Assembly: GCA_964431735.1 (NCBI GenBank)
Contig: CAYSLJ010000007.1
Coordinates: forward strand, 1 to 64,000
DNA: 64,000 bases
Direction of reading: 5' to 3'
Source of the DNA: CALARM01 sp964431735
GTDB taxonomy: Bacteria > Vulcanimicrobiota > SpSt-956 > JAKJGF01
In this document: positions 26,637-35,177 of the stretch, in pieces
Layout: each line of letters starts with the position of its first letter
Numbering within the stretch: the first letter of the stretch is position 1
Made by a program: the position numbers and the translations under genes
Notes under the pieces: model-generated
The model's input: the letters and a program-made list of their open reading frames with translations, nothing else
Databases searched by the model: none
What the model was told of the DNA's origin: nothing

Positions 26637-26696
26637 ATAACTTTAATTTTAATAAGTTATGAAATATACTATAAAATATTGAAGGAGGTCATTCTA

Positions 26697-27743
26697 ATGA
26701 ACAAAATATCTAAAAAAATTGCCTTTGTGGTACTGTTGATTTCTATGATTACGGGGATTATGCAGATTACCTGTGCTGCCAGTCTATCTCCTCAGTGGGC
26801 TGTTCTTACTGCAGAACAGAAGAGATTTTTACTCGAAGCATTCAATATAAATGAGAATGAGCAGAAAACTCTCTGGGAACCAATGCCTGAGAATATTAAG
26901 CAGTTTATTATTGATTCTATATGGAAATCTATGACGCCGGAGAAACAGCAACAGGTTTTAATTTATGCCCATATAGACAAACCGTTCAGCAAGGATTCCG
27001 ATGAAGCGTCAAAGATACCTGCGCCTAAATGGAATTCTCTTTCTGCACGGCAGCAGGGTATACTTATACAGGCTTTTAATTTTGACGATACACAGCTTGC
27101 CGTCTGGAGTAATCTGCCTGTAGAAATAAAACAGGTATATATCGATGCTGCCTGGCCTTATATTGATATTCAGAAGAAACATCACGTTCTGTCTGCGACA
27201 GAAAATAAAGAACCTTATGCCAGTCCCACGCCGGGAACTTATTCTTATCCTTCGTCTACTCCCACGCCGGGAACTTATTCCTATCCTTCGTCTACTCCCA
27301 CGCCGGGCACATATTATTCTTCTTCATCAGAAGCAGCGCCTGTATGGAATACCATGAACGCATCCCAGCAGCAGGCACTTATGATGGTCATGAATTTTGA
27401 CTCCACTCAGACCATGATATGGACTTATCTTACACCTGAGATGAAACAGATGTTTGTAGATTATATATGGCAGTATTTCAATGAAGATATAAAAACAGAG
27501 ATTATGGCAGGTAATACGCAGAAAATTCAGGTAATCATGGCAGAACAGGCAAAAAATTCTATAGTATCTCCTCAGTGGAATACACTTGATGCGGAAAAGC
27601 AGCAGAAGCTTGTAGTGCTTATGAAACTGGATCCGACTCTCTGGAATTTTCTCCCTGTAGAAATGAAGCAGGGCTTTATTAATACTATCTGGAAATTTAT
27701 TCCCCCTCAGAAACAGAAGGAAATAATGGATGAAGTGGATTAA
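26697..27743 (+). CDS. Secreted protein with four ~50-residue repeats
   Basis: A 348-residue exported protein of no recognised family. A signal peptide (about 1-28, ending ITCAAS) is followed by four copies of a unit with the pattern P-x-W-N/A-x-L-x-x-x-Q-Q/K, a run of helix, W-x-x-L/M-P-x-E-x-K-Q-x-F-I-D-x-I-W, and a Lys-Gln end (about 31-85, 100-150, 222-270, 290-345). Between units two and three is a Pro/Thr/Ser linker with three YPSSTPTPGTY repeats encoded by tandem 30-bp DNA repeats (27225-27310). The Trp-rich helical units could bind a polymer or partner. ATG 26697 is used because GAAGGAGGTC lies six bases upstream; an in-frame TTG at 26679 is less likely. Confidence 0.78.
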   Translation: MNKISKKIAFVVLLISMITGIMQITCAASLSPQWAVLTAEQKRFLLEAFNINENEQKTLWEPMPENIKQFIIDSIWKSMTPEKQQQVLIYAHIDKPFSKDSDEASKIPAPKWNSLSARQQGILIQAFNFDDTQLAVWSNLPVEIKQVYIDAAWPYIDIQKKHHVLSATENKEPYASPTPGTYSYPSSTPTPGTYSYPSSTPTPGTYYSSSSEAAPVWNTMNASQQQALMMVMNFDSTQTMIWTYLTPEMKQMFVDYIWQYFNEDIKTEIMAGNTQKIQVIMAEQAKNSIVSPQWNTLDAEKQQKLVVLMKLDPTLWNFLPVEMKQGFINTIWKFIPPQKQKEIMDEVD

Positions 27744-27751
27744 ATGAAATG

Positions 27752-27787
27752 GGTAACGCGTAACGCTTCATGCGTTACGCGTTACGT
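27752..27787. repeat. GCGTAAC heptamer array
   Basis: Units GTAACGC, GTAACGC, then GCGTTAC twice in the other orientation, between two convergent genes. Confidence 0.85.
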
Positions 27788-27791
27788 CCTT

Positions 27792-30350
27792 TTAAATCCA
27801 CATAATGAAATTCATGGAATAGGGATTGCAGAGATCTACATGGTGGGGGAGCATGCGAAGCACGAACCCGTGGCGGCCGCTGCTCATACATGGTATATGT
27901 CCTGTAAACAGGTACGTTCCCGGTGAAACTTCTTTTACATTGTTCATAGGAATGGCTATACCCGATGCAATCTGTGCTTTTATATCCAGGGGGCCGTAAT
28001 ATATATCTAACTGTATATCCTTTGGTTTCAGAGACCCCATATGTATTTTTGCCTCAATAGTAAGTTCGTGACCTACTTTCAGGTCGGAAGAAGAAGTGGA
28101 GTTTACATATTCCACCTTTATCTCATGCCAGTGTTCTCTTATACGTGTTTTCCAGGCTGAAAGGGCTCTGGCTCTGGTATAATTATCTTCTCTCAGACGG
28201 GAAGCAAGCTCTGACGACGGGAAATAAAATCTTGTCGCATATTCTGAAACCATACGGTTTGTATTGAACCTCGGCACCAGTTTCCTCATGGAATTTTTCA
28301 TCATATTTATCCACTTGTTTGGAAGACCGCTTCTGCCTCTCTCATAAAACATAGGAATAACTTCTCCTTCGAGAAGATCATAAAGAGCACTTGCTTCTAT
28401 TTCATCCTGATAGTTATGATCATCATAGCTTTCTCCACACCCTATAGCCCAGCCTACATCTCTTTCATATCCTTCACACCACCATCCGTCCAGGGTGCTT
28501 ACATTGATACAACCGTTGAGGGCTGCTTTCATGCCGCTTGTACCGCTGGCTTCCAGAGGACGACGGGGATTGTTTAACCATACATCACAGCCTGTTACCA
28601 TGTAATGGGCTACTTCTATATCGTAATCTTCTATGAATACAAGGTGATTTCTGAATGGTTCATGACGTATTTGATGAATAATCTGCTGGATGAATTTTTT
28701 CCCTGCCGTATCCTGGGGATGGGCTTTACCTGCAATGATTATCTGAAGAGGTCTGTCTTTATTTGTAAGGATTTTTTCAATTCTTGCGAGGTCCTTTAAA
28801 ATGAGTGTTGCTCTTTTATATGTGGCAAACCTTCTTGCAAAACCTATTGTAAGAGCTTCAGGGTTAAGGACTTCTTCTGCCTGTTCTATCTCAAGTCTTG
28901 ATGCTCCTCTTCTTTCCAGTTGCTGTTTCAATCTTTTTCTGGCAAATGCCACAAGACGTTCTCTTCTTCTTTCATGGGTGCGCCATAATTCTTCTCCCGG
29001 TATAGTATCGCCTCTATCCCATATTTCCTGATCTATAGGTTCTGTTCTCCACCGGGGGCCTATATAACGGTCAAGAAGTCCTGCCATATCACGGGAAATC
29101 CAGGAAGGATTATGAATACCATTGGTAAGGGAACCTATCGGTATATCATTCTCAGGCACATCGGGATACATTGACTGCCACATACGGCGGGAAACCTGTC
29201 CATGTAATTCGCTTACGCCGTTTGTGCGTCCTGAGAGGGTGAGAGCCAGAACTGCCATATTGAAAGGTTCTTCACGATTTCCTGCATCTTTTCTGCCGAG
29301 ACCCAGAAAATCATCTCTGGAAATCTTGAGTCTGGGATAAAATTGTCCGAAATATTTATCCATAAGTTCTATGGAGAATATATCTATACCTGCCGGCACA
29401 GGTGTATGGGTTGTAAAGATATTGCTTACCATGGTAGCCTCATAGGCTTCCAGAAAAGTAAGGCCTTTTTCTTCTATTAACATTCTTATTCTTTCCAGAC
29501 ACAGGAAAGCAGAATGCCCTTCGTTTATATGAAATACATCGGGATTTATCCCCATAGCTTTCAGTGCTCTTACTCCTCCTATACCGAGTAATATTTCCTG
29601 GCATATACGCAGTTCCGTTCCTCCTCCGTAAAGCTGTGATGTTATATCTCTATCCGCTTTTTGAAGATTCTGGGCTATATTTGTATCTAACAGATAAAGA
29701 GGAATACGTCCGATTTGTATCTTCCATATCTGTGCTTTGAGCATTCTTCCCGGAAGTTCCACTTCTATTATGAGAGGACTTCCGTCTTTTTTATTTACAG
29801 GTGTAAGGGGCATATTATAAAAATCATTTTCAGGATATTGTTCCTGCTGCCATCCGTCTGCATTTAAATACTGACGAAAATATCCCTGCTGATAGAGGAG
29901 ACCGATACCTGCAAGAGGAAGGCCCAGATCGCTTGCTGATTTCATGTGATCTCCTGAAAGAACACCGAGACCTCCCGAATATATTGGCAGGCATTCTGCA
30001 AGACCGTATTCTGCTGAAAAATAAGCTATTGTGAGAGGTTTTTCCAGAGACTGTTTTTTATACCATGAAGTCTTTGTTTCCATGTATTCATCATAACGTT
30101 TTATTACTCTCTCCAGATGAGATATATAACCGTCATCTTTAGAACGGACTTCGAGTTTATCCTGTTTTATGCTACCGAGCATTATAACAGGATTATGGCG
30201 TGTTTTTTCCCACAGCTCTCTGTCCAGTCTTCTGAACAGTTCCGTAGCATCCTGGTTCCAGTACCAGTACATATTATAGGCAAGTTCCTTTAACCGGGAA
30301 AGATTTTCCGGTACAGAAGGATTTACCTGGAATGTGCGAATATTATACAT
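27792..30350 (-). CDS. glgP: Alpha-glucan phosphorylase (GT35)
   Basis: An 852-residue glycogen/maltodextrin phosphorylase that releases glucose-1-phosphate from alpha-1,4-glucans with pyridoxal phosphate. It belongs to the subtype with an N-terminal DUF3417 region (about 1-115, PENLSRLKELAYNMYWYWN). The active-site motifs are present: HINEGHSAFL, NGIHNPSW, and the PLP lysine near residue 608 in GTSGMKAALNG. This subtype is typical of bacteria and archaea that lack the animal-type enzyme. GGAGGAAAATTA lies before the ATG. No other glycogen genes are adjacent. A short C-terminal beta region (about 740-852) is normal for this subtype. Confidence 0.96.
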   Translation of the reverse strand: MYNIRTFQVNPSVPENLSRLKELAYNMYWYWNQDATELFRRLDRELWEKTRHNPVIMLGSIKQDKLEVRSKDDGYISHLERVIKRYDEYMETKTSWYKKQSLEKPLTIAYFSAEYGLAECLPIYSGGLGVLSGDHMKSASDLGLPLAGIGLLYQQGYFRQYLNADGWQQEQYPENDFYNMPLTPVNKKDGSPLIIEVELPGRMLKAQIWKIQIGRIPLYLLDTNIAQNLQKADRDITSQLYGGGTELRICQEILLGIGGVRALKAMGINPDVFHINEGHSAFLCLERIRMLIEEKGLTFLEAYEATMVSNIFTTHTPVPAGIDIFSIELMDKYFGQFYPRLKISRDDFLGLGRKDAGNREEPFNMAVLALTLSGRTNGVSELHGQVSRRMWQSMYPDVPENDIPIGSLTNGIHNPSWISRDMAGLLDRYIGPRWRTEPIDQEIWDRGDTIPGEELWRTHERRRERLVAFARKRLKQQLERRGASRLEIEQAEEVLNPEALTIGFARRFATYKRATLILKDLARIEKILTNKDRPLQIIIAGKAHPQDTAGKKFIQQIIHQIRHEPFRNHLVFIEDYDIEVAHYMVTGCDVWLNNPRRPLEASGTSGMKAALNGCINVSTLDGWWCEGYERDVGWAIGCGESYDDHNYQDEIEASALYDLLEGEVIPMFYERGRSGLPNKWINMMKNSMRKLVPRFNTNRMVSEYATRFYFPSSELASRLREDNYTRARALSAWKTRIREHWHEIKVEYVNSTSSSDLKVGHELTIEAKIHMGSLKPKDIQLDIYYGPLDIKAQIASGIAIPMNNVKEVSPGTYLFTGHIPCMSSGRHGFVLRMLPHHVDLCNPYSMNFIMWI

Positions 30351-30370
30351 TAATTTTCCTCCTTATAATT

Positions 30371-30474
30371 CGTAACGCATGATGCGTGATGTGTGATGCG
30401 TGATGCGTGATGAGTAATCAATGAAAAGTCTTTTCCTTATTCTCTGGTCACTGGTCACTGGTCACTGATCACTG
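30371..30474. repeat. GCGTGAT and TGGTCAC heptamer arrays
   Basis: Six GCGTGAT-type units (30371-30414) and four TGGTCAC/TGATCAC units (30443-30474) in one gap. Both have a strict 7-bp period although their sequences differ. Confidence 0.85.
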
Positions 30475-30476
30475 TT

Positions 30477-31856
30477 TTACCCTTTTCCGCTGTTTATTTT
30501 TTTCAATGCGTCATTTATTTTTTTAATCATGTCGTTGTCTTTTGCCTTTTCTGCCAGAGGAAGAGCTTTTTCATAATCATGTCTGGCTTTTTCTTTCTCT
30601 TCCTTTGTTTCATATATCTGACCTCTGCAGTAAAGATATCTGTATTCTTCCGGAGCTATCTTTATGGCTTTGTCCAGGCATTCTATCGATTTATCATAAT
30701 ATTTAGGCCCCATGTTTGCATAGAGTCTTCCTCCTCTGAAGTAAGGCTCAGGATCATCGGGATCCAGTTCTGTCGCTTTACCGAGATATTCCAGAGCTTT
30801 ATTGGTGTATTCTAAAGCTTTTTTTTCGTCTTTATTTTTTATTGCTTCTTCTGAAATATGCCAGTAACATGTTCCCAGTTGACAGTACAGTTCAGCATTT
30901 TTTATGCCGAACGCGATAGCTTTTTCGTAACTTTCTATTGCTTCTTCATAGTTTCCTTTTTGAATAAGTACATCACCCAGGTTATTATATGGTTTATAAT
31001 CATCTTTACACAGTTCAGCAGCTTTTCTGTAATATTCTTCTGCTTTGTCATTCTCATTCTGGTCAAAATAAATATTTCCTATATTATTATAGCCGTTCCA
31101 GTAAGAAGGATCTTTTGATATGGTCAGTTCGTAACATTCAAGTGCTTTTTCTATATCTGCCATATAATAATAAGTATTTCCTTTATTCTTTATGGCATCT
31201 AAATAATCAGGTTCAATTTCTATGGCTTTGTTAAATTCTGCTAAAGCCTCATCATATTTGTCCTGTTTCATCAAAGCCAGTCCTTTTGAATTATGTTCTG
31301 CTGCTTTCGGATTAGTTTTTTCCGGCTTTTTTGTGGGTTTCGGAGTAGTTTTTTTAACGGGATTTTTCGTAGGTACAGGAGTTTCTTCCATTGCAGTCGG
31401 ACTTTCTTTCGCTGTTTCCTCAGGAGATGGAGTTACCTGAGAGACAGTCGGTGGAAGAGAAGCAAGGTATGAACCTTTTCTTATAAGACCTTCTTTTGAA
31501 TTATATACGGGATAATTCCCTTCGCCGACCAGTCCTGTTTCACTGTGAACATTCTCTCCGCCGCATTTTATAATGAAAAAATCAGGATCAATCTGAGAAG
31601 CATATATATAAGGTTTTTTGCATACAGGACATACAGGTATGGTTTTTATATAGGGATTTACTGAGTCAAGATTTTGAGGATAATGACCGTCATTATGACC
31701 TGCGTATATTTCACAGGCTTTTGCCAGATTTTTGAGAGAGTTTTCGCATTTTATCAGTTCTTCTTCAGGAGTCATTTTGCTATTGTCTGTTTTTTTCTTA
31801 CAGCCAGAATTTATAATCATAAGTATTATAAACAGACAGATTAAAATTTTTTTCAT
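30477..31856 (-). CDS. TPR-repeat lipoprotein
   Basis: A 459-residue exported lipoprotein. The signal peptide ends in a lipobox (INSGC, Cys19) followed by KKK. Residues about 30-125 resemble the globular part of pseudopilins (HNDGHYPQNLDSVNPYI) with a Cys pair (CPVCKKP), without a pilin-type N-terminus. A Pro/Thr/Lys linker (about 140-183) leads into seven or eight TPR units (about 186-450). Probably a periplasm-facing or surface scaffold. AAAGGAGAG precedes the ATG. Its closest neighbour, a cell-wall hydrolase, lies 80 bases upstream on the same strand and could share its transcript. Confidence 0.85.
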   Translation of the reverse strand: MKKILICLFIILMIINSGCKKKTDNSKMTPEEELIKCENSLKNLAKACEIYAGHNDGHYPQNLDSVNPYIKTIPVCPVCKKPYIYASQIDPDFFIIKCGGENVHSETGLVGEGNYPVYNSKEGLIRKGSYLASLPPTVSQVTPSPEETAKESPTAMEETPVPTKNPVKKTTPKPTKKPEKTNPKAAEHNSKGLALMKQDKYDEALAEFNKAIEIEPDYLDAIKNKGNTYYYMADIEKALECYELTISKDPSYWNGYNNIGNIYFDQNENDKAEEYYRKAAELCKDDYKPYNNLGDVLIQKGNYEEAIESYEKAIAFGIKNAELYCQLGTCYWHISEEAIKNKDEKKALEYTNKALEYLGKATELDPDDPEPYFRGGRLYANMGPKYYDKSIECLDKAIKIAPEEYRYLYCRGQIYETKEEKEKARHDYEKALPLAEKAKDNDMIKKINDALKKINSGKG

Positions 31857-31936
31857 ATAAAATCTCTCCTTTCGTTGATAATACTGATTTCTTACTACTG
31901 AACATAAACATGTTACAAAGGTATTCCTCTGTAAAA

Positions 31937-32548
31937 TTATCTGAAATATCTCCTTCCTCCGATAAATACTGATTTGTAAAATTCTTCGTCAAGACTGTTG
32001 ATTTTTACCTGTCCGCTTGAAGAGGCATGGATGAATTTTGAGCATGCAAGATAAATTCCTACATGAGATGCTCCCGGTGCATAGGTGGTAAAAAATACGA
32101 GATCTCCCGGCTCAAGATCCTTAACAGGGATTCCTTCCATATACTGTGTATCTGCAGTCCTGGTAATAGATATGCCATTTTGCGTATAAACCCACTGGAC
32201 AAAACCGGAACAATCGAACCCGCCCGGAGATTCTCCTCCCCATACATAGGGAACACCTATATATTTATAGGCAGTCTGCACCACCTTTGCAGCAATAGAA
32301 GAACCCCTTGAAGAAAGAGGCCTGGCAGGAGTATAGTTTGCCATATTAGAGCATTGATTGTAAGTATATTTCAATTCAGGGAGTTTTCCTGTAATGACTA
32401 ATTTTCTTTCTGTTCTGACAGAGAATGTTCCCGGCAGAAGTTTTATATTAGCTTTATATCTGTCAAGTTCCGGCGTGTAAAACAGAATAAAGACGACAAT
32501 AAACACAGCCAGAAAAGCAGAAAATACTAATTCATAATTTTTTTTCAT
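31937..32548 (-). CDS. NlpC/P60 (C40) peptidoglycan endopeptidase
   Basis: A 203-residue membrane-anchored hydrolase. A single N-terminal membrane segment (about 8-25) precedes a 55-residue spacer and the NlpC/P60 domain (about 84-203). The catalytic residues are Cys113 (FDCSGF), His162 (SHVGIY) and His174 (KFIHASS). The family cuts D-Glu-to-diamino acid bonds in peptidoglycan stem peptides, in growth or remodelling. The presence of this domain indicates a cell wall. GGAGGTATGTC lies before the ATG and a near-perfect minus-strand promoter is present 50-70 bases upstream. Confidence 0.93.
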   Translation of the reverse strand: MKKNYELVFSAFLAVFIVVFILFYTPELDRYKANIKLLPGTFSVRTERKLVITGKLPELKYTYNQCSNMANYTPARPLSSRGSSIAAKVVQTAYKYIGVPYVWGGESPGGFDCSGFVQWVYTQNGISITRTADTQYMEGIPVKDLEPGDLVFFTTYAPGASHVGIYLACSKFIHASSSGQVKINSLDEEFYKSVFIGGRRYFR

Positions 32549-32586
32549 GACATACCTCCTTCCAAAAAGTAAAAAAACTTTTGACC

Positions 32587-32615
32587 ATTATAATTATTAA
32601 ATATATTAAAGTCAA
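32587..32615 (-). promoter_or_regulatory. Sigma70-type promoter for the NlpC/P60 gene
   Basis: On the minus strand TTGACT, 17 bases, TATAAT. Leader about 35 bases. The best-scored promoter match by eye in the window. Confidence 0.75.
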
Positions 32616-32636
32616 CAAGTATTTTCACGTTGTTTT

Positions 32637-32712
32637 TACTGAAGTGAGCATAAATAAACTGCTCCCGTGACGCTACGAAGACCTTTATTACATGCTTATG
32701 GTCAGTTCAATA
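32637..32712 (+). mobile_element. 103-bp inverted-repeat family, internally deleted
   Basis: Both termini are kept (TACTGAAGTGAGCATAA and TTATGGTCAGTTCAATA) but the element is only 76 bp because the heptamer core shrank to CGTGACGCTACG. Confidence 0.8.
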
Positions 32713-32830
32713 AATGCAATCTATATGAGAAGTATAACAGAAAGAACATTCTCTTATTATATATTTTATGTTAAAATATTATTGTCCTGATGTATCTATG
32801 CAAAGTATTACAGGGCAGGAGTAAAGTAAT

Positions 32831-33880
32831 ATGTTTAGATTATGTTTATTTATCGTAATTTCTATTGTATTTACAGGCTGTCTGGTTCCTGGAGGAAAAA
32901 TTGAACCTGCACCGGGTATAAAAACTTTAGCCCTTTATAACTGGAAAGAATATACAGATATGTCTGCTATTAAAGATTTTGAGAAAGAAACAGGTATAAA
33001 GATTGAACTTTACGAATATGAAACTCCGCCTATGATGATGGGACATGCCAGAGCAAATCCCGGTAAGTATGATGTGTTTATCATGGAAGGATATATAGTT
33101 CCGTCTATGGAAAAACTTAAATTAATAGAAAAACTGGATTTGAATAATATACCGAATTATAAGAATATAAAAAAAGAATTTAAAGAAAAACCTCTTTATA
33201 ATCATCAGGGTATTTACTCTGTCCCCCATCTATGGGGTTCAAAAGGACTTGTGTATAATACGATATACGTAAAAGAAAATATTGACAGCTGGAAGGTTCT
33301 GTGGAATAAAAAATACAATGGGAAAATTGCTCTCATAGATGACCCGAGAGATACCATGACTGCATTGCTTAAAGTATCGGGATATTCTTTGAACAGCAAA
33401 GACCCCGGTGAATTAAAAGAGGCGGAGAAAAACGGTTTATTATTAAAGAAAAACGGTGTGAAATTCGGAGATACTCTCCAAAATGTTGAGGATGTTATAG
33501 CTGGCAGAATATGGATTGCCCAGTCTTTTAACGGTGATGTTTTTTTTAAGGCCCGTAACAGAGAAAATATAAAATTTGTATATCCCGGGGAAGGATATGA
33601 CATAGGGCCTGATTATATATGTATCAGTTCTGATTCCAGAGATAAAGAAAGTGCTTATAAATTTGTAAATTATCTTCTCAGACCAGATATAAGTGCAAGG
33701 TTTACCAATAGCTTTTTCTATCCCTCTCCAGTTGAAGGAGTAGAAAAATATGTGGATAAAAAGATACTGGAAAATCCCATAATTTACCCTCCTGCCCGGT
33801 TGTTAAATAAAGGTGAAGCTTATATGGATCTGGAAGATATTGATAATGAATATAACAGGATATTTAATCTTATGAAATAA
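32831..33880 (+). CDS. Polyamine-type ABC binding lipoprotein (PotD/PotF-like), paralogue 1
   Basis: A 349-residue periplasmic binding protein with a lipobox (FTGC, Cys17). The fold matches the spermidine/putrescine-binding class: LALYNWKEYTD at the start of domain 1, YDVFIMEGYIV, YSVPHLWGSKGLVYN, and ARFTNSFFYPSPVEG in domain 2. Ligand pocket residues cannot be fixed without alignment. No PotA, PotB or PotC gene is near; instead a second copy and a Cache-type hybrid kinase follow, so it may feed a signal rather than a transporter. AGGAG lies nine bases before the ATG. Confidence 0.88.
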   Translation: MFRLCLFIVISIVFTGCLVPGGKIEPAPGIKTLALYNWKEYTDMSAIKDFEKETGIKIELYEYETPPMMMGHARANPGKYDVFIMEGYIVPSMEKLKLIEKLDLNNIPNYKNIKKEFKEKPLYNHQGIYSVPHLWGSKGLVYNTIYVKENIDSWKVLWNKKYNGKIALIDDPRDTMTALLKVSGYSLNSKDPGELKEAEKNGLLLKKNGVKFGDTLQNVEDVIAGRIWIAQSFNGDVFFKARNRENIKFVYPGEGYDIGPDYICISSDSRDKESAYKFVNYLLRPDISARFTNSFFYPSPVEGVEKYVDKKILENPIIYPPARLLNKGEAYMDLEDIDNEYNRIFNLMK

Positions 33881-33911
33881 GGTTTAACCGGAACGAGTAC
33901 AGGTGTTATTT

Positions 33912-34970
33912 ATGAAAAAAATATATTTCTCCATTATTTTAATTTTCCTGGTAACAACAGTGTTTTTTATTGTAAAAAAAATAGAAAAACCTGTAATTGA
34001 GCAGGAAAACAAGGTGGTAACGTTTTATAACTGGAAGGAATATACAGACATTTCAGTACTCACGGATTTTGAAAGAGAAACAGGTATAAAAGTTACATTG
34101 TATGAATATGAAACTATGCCTATGATGATAGCAGAAGCTCATTCGAATCCGGGGAAATATGATGTCATAGTGATGGATGGCAATATAGTTTCTGTTATGA
34201 AGGAACTTAAATTAATAGAAGAACTGGATTTGAATAAACTGCCTGACTATAAGAATGTAAAGGAAGAACTCAGGAAAACCCCCTTTTATGACCATCAGGG
34301 AAGATATTCGGTACCCCATCTCTGGGGTACTACAGGTCTTGTGTATAATACAGATTACGTCGGTGAACCTGTTAATAGCTGGAAGGTTCTCTGGAATAAA
34401 AAATATAAGGGGAAAATTGCATTAATGAATGATCCCAGGGAAGTAATGGCTGTTCTGCTTAAATCTTCAGGATATTCTTTAAACAGTAAAAAACCTGAAG
34501 AATTAAAGATAGCCGAACAACAGGGACTACTTCTTAAAGAAAACGGCGTGAAATTCGGTGAAACTATAGGCAATATAGAAAAGGTTATATCAGGAGAACT
34601 GTGGATTGCAGAAGTATATAACGGTGATGTTTTTTACAAAACAGGTAACAAAAAAAATATAAAATTCGTAAATCCCGGAGAAGGATTTAATTTATGGTCA
34701 GAATATATATGTCTCTGCAGTGATACCAGTAATAAAGAGGGGGCATATAAACTTATAAATTATTTTCTGAGACCTGACGTGAGTGCCAGATTTACAAATA
34801 TTTTCTGTAATGTATCTCCCATCGCCGGCTCGGAACGGTATATAAAAAAAGAAATACTGGAAAATCCTGTAATATACCTTTCAGAAGACATATTTTCAAA
34901 AGGTGAATTTTATATAGATGTCGGAGATACCAATAAAGAATATGAAAGAATATTTAATCTACTTAAATAA
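33912..34970 (+). CDS. Polyamine-type binding protein, paralogue 2 (membrane-anchored)
   Basis: A 352-residue close paralogue of the preceding gene (shared FYNWKEYTD, YSVPHLWG, FTN and the PSGYSLNS-type middle). Unlike paralogue 1 it has no lipobox Cys: it keeps an uncleaved N-terminal membrane segment (about 5-22), so it should stay anchored at the membrane. ATG 33912 has AGGTG upstream; an in-frame GTG at 33903 is less likely. Only 31 bases separate it from paralogue 1, which fits tandem duplication and co-expression. Downstream by 207 bases is the hybrid kinase. Confidence 0.86.
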   Translation: MKKIYFSIILIFLVTTVFFIVKKIEKPVIEQENKVVTFYNWKEYTDISVLTDFERETGIKVTLYEYETMPMMIAEAHSNPGKYDVIVMDGNIVSVMKELKLIEELDLNKLPDYKNVKEELRKTPFYDHQGRYSVPHLWGTTGLVYNTDYVGEPVNSWKVLWNKKYKGKIALMNDPREVMAVLLKSSGYSLNSKKPEELKIAEQQGLLLKENGVKFGETIGNIEKVISGELWIAEVYNGDVFYKTGNKKNIKFVNPGEGFNLWSEYICLCSDTSNKEGAYKLINYFLRPDVSARFTNIFCNVSPIAGSERYIKKEILENPVIYLSEDIFSKGEFYIDVGDTNKEYERIFNLLK

Positions 34971-35007
34971 GGAATGAAAATTAAATAAATGTCTCAAATA
35001 TATTAAA

Positions 35008-35109
35008 TCGTGACGCGTCACGCGTTACGCGTTACGCGAGGAAAGAGACTATTAATAAATTTCCATTCCTAATTTTTAGCATTCAACCTGTGACCGATCC
35101 GGTCATACC
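35008..35109. repeat. Heptamer array plus TGACCG palindrome
   Basis: Four GCGTGAC/GCGTTAC units (35008-35038), a partial right half of an inverted-repeat element, and the palindrome TGACCGATCCGGTCA (35092-35106), the same kind of palindrome that ends the 80-bp family. Confidence 0.65.
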
Positions 35110-35177
35110 TGTGAGTGATAAAATATGTGATTTCTGTAAAATCTGATTGCTGATTTTCGAAGGCTCAGTGATGAATT

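Noticed and set aside
31798..31992. 64-residue minus-strand frame over the NlpC/P60 end
   Set aside because: It overlaps two real genes in another frame and has no start signal or motif.
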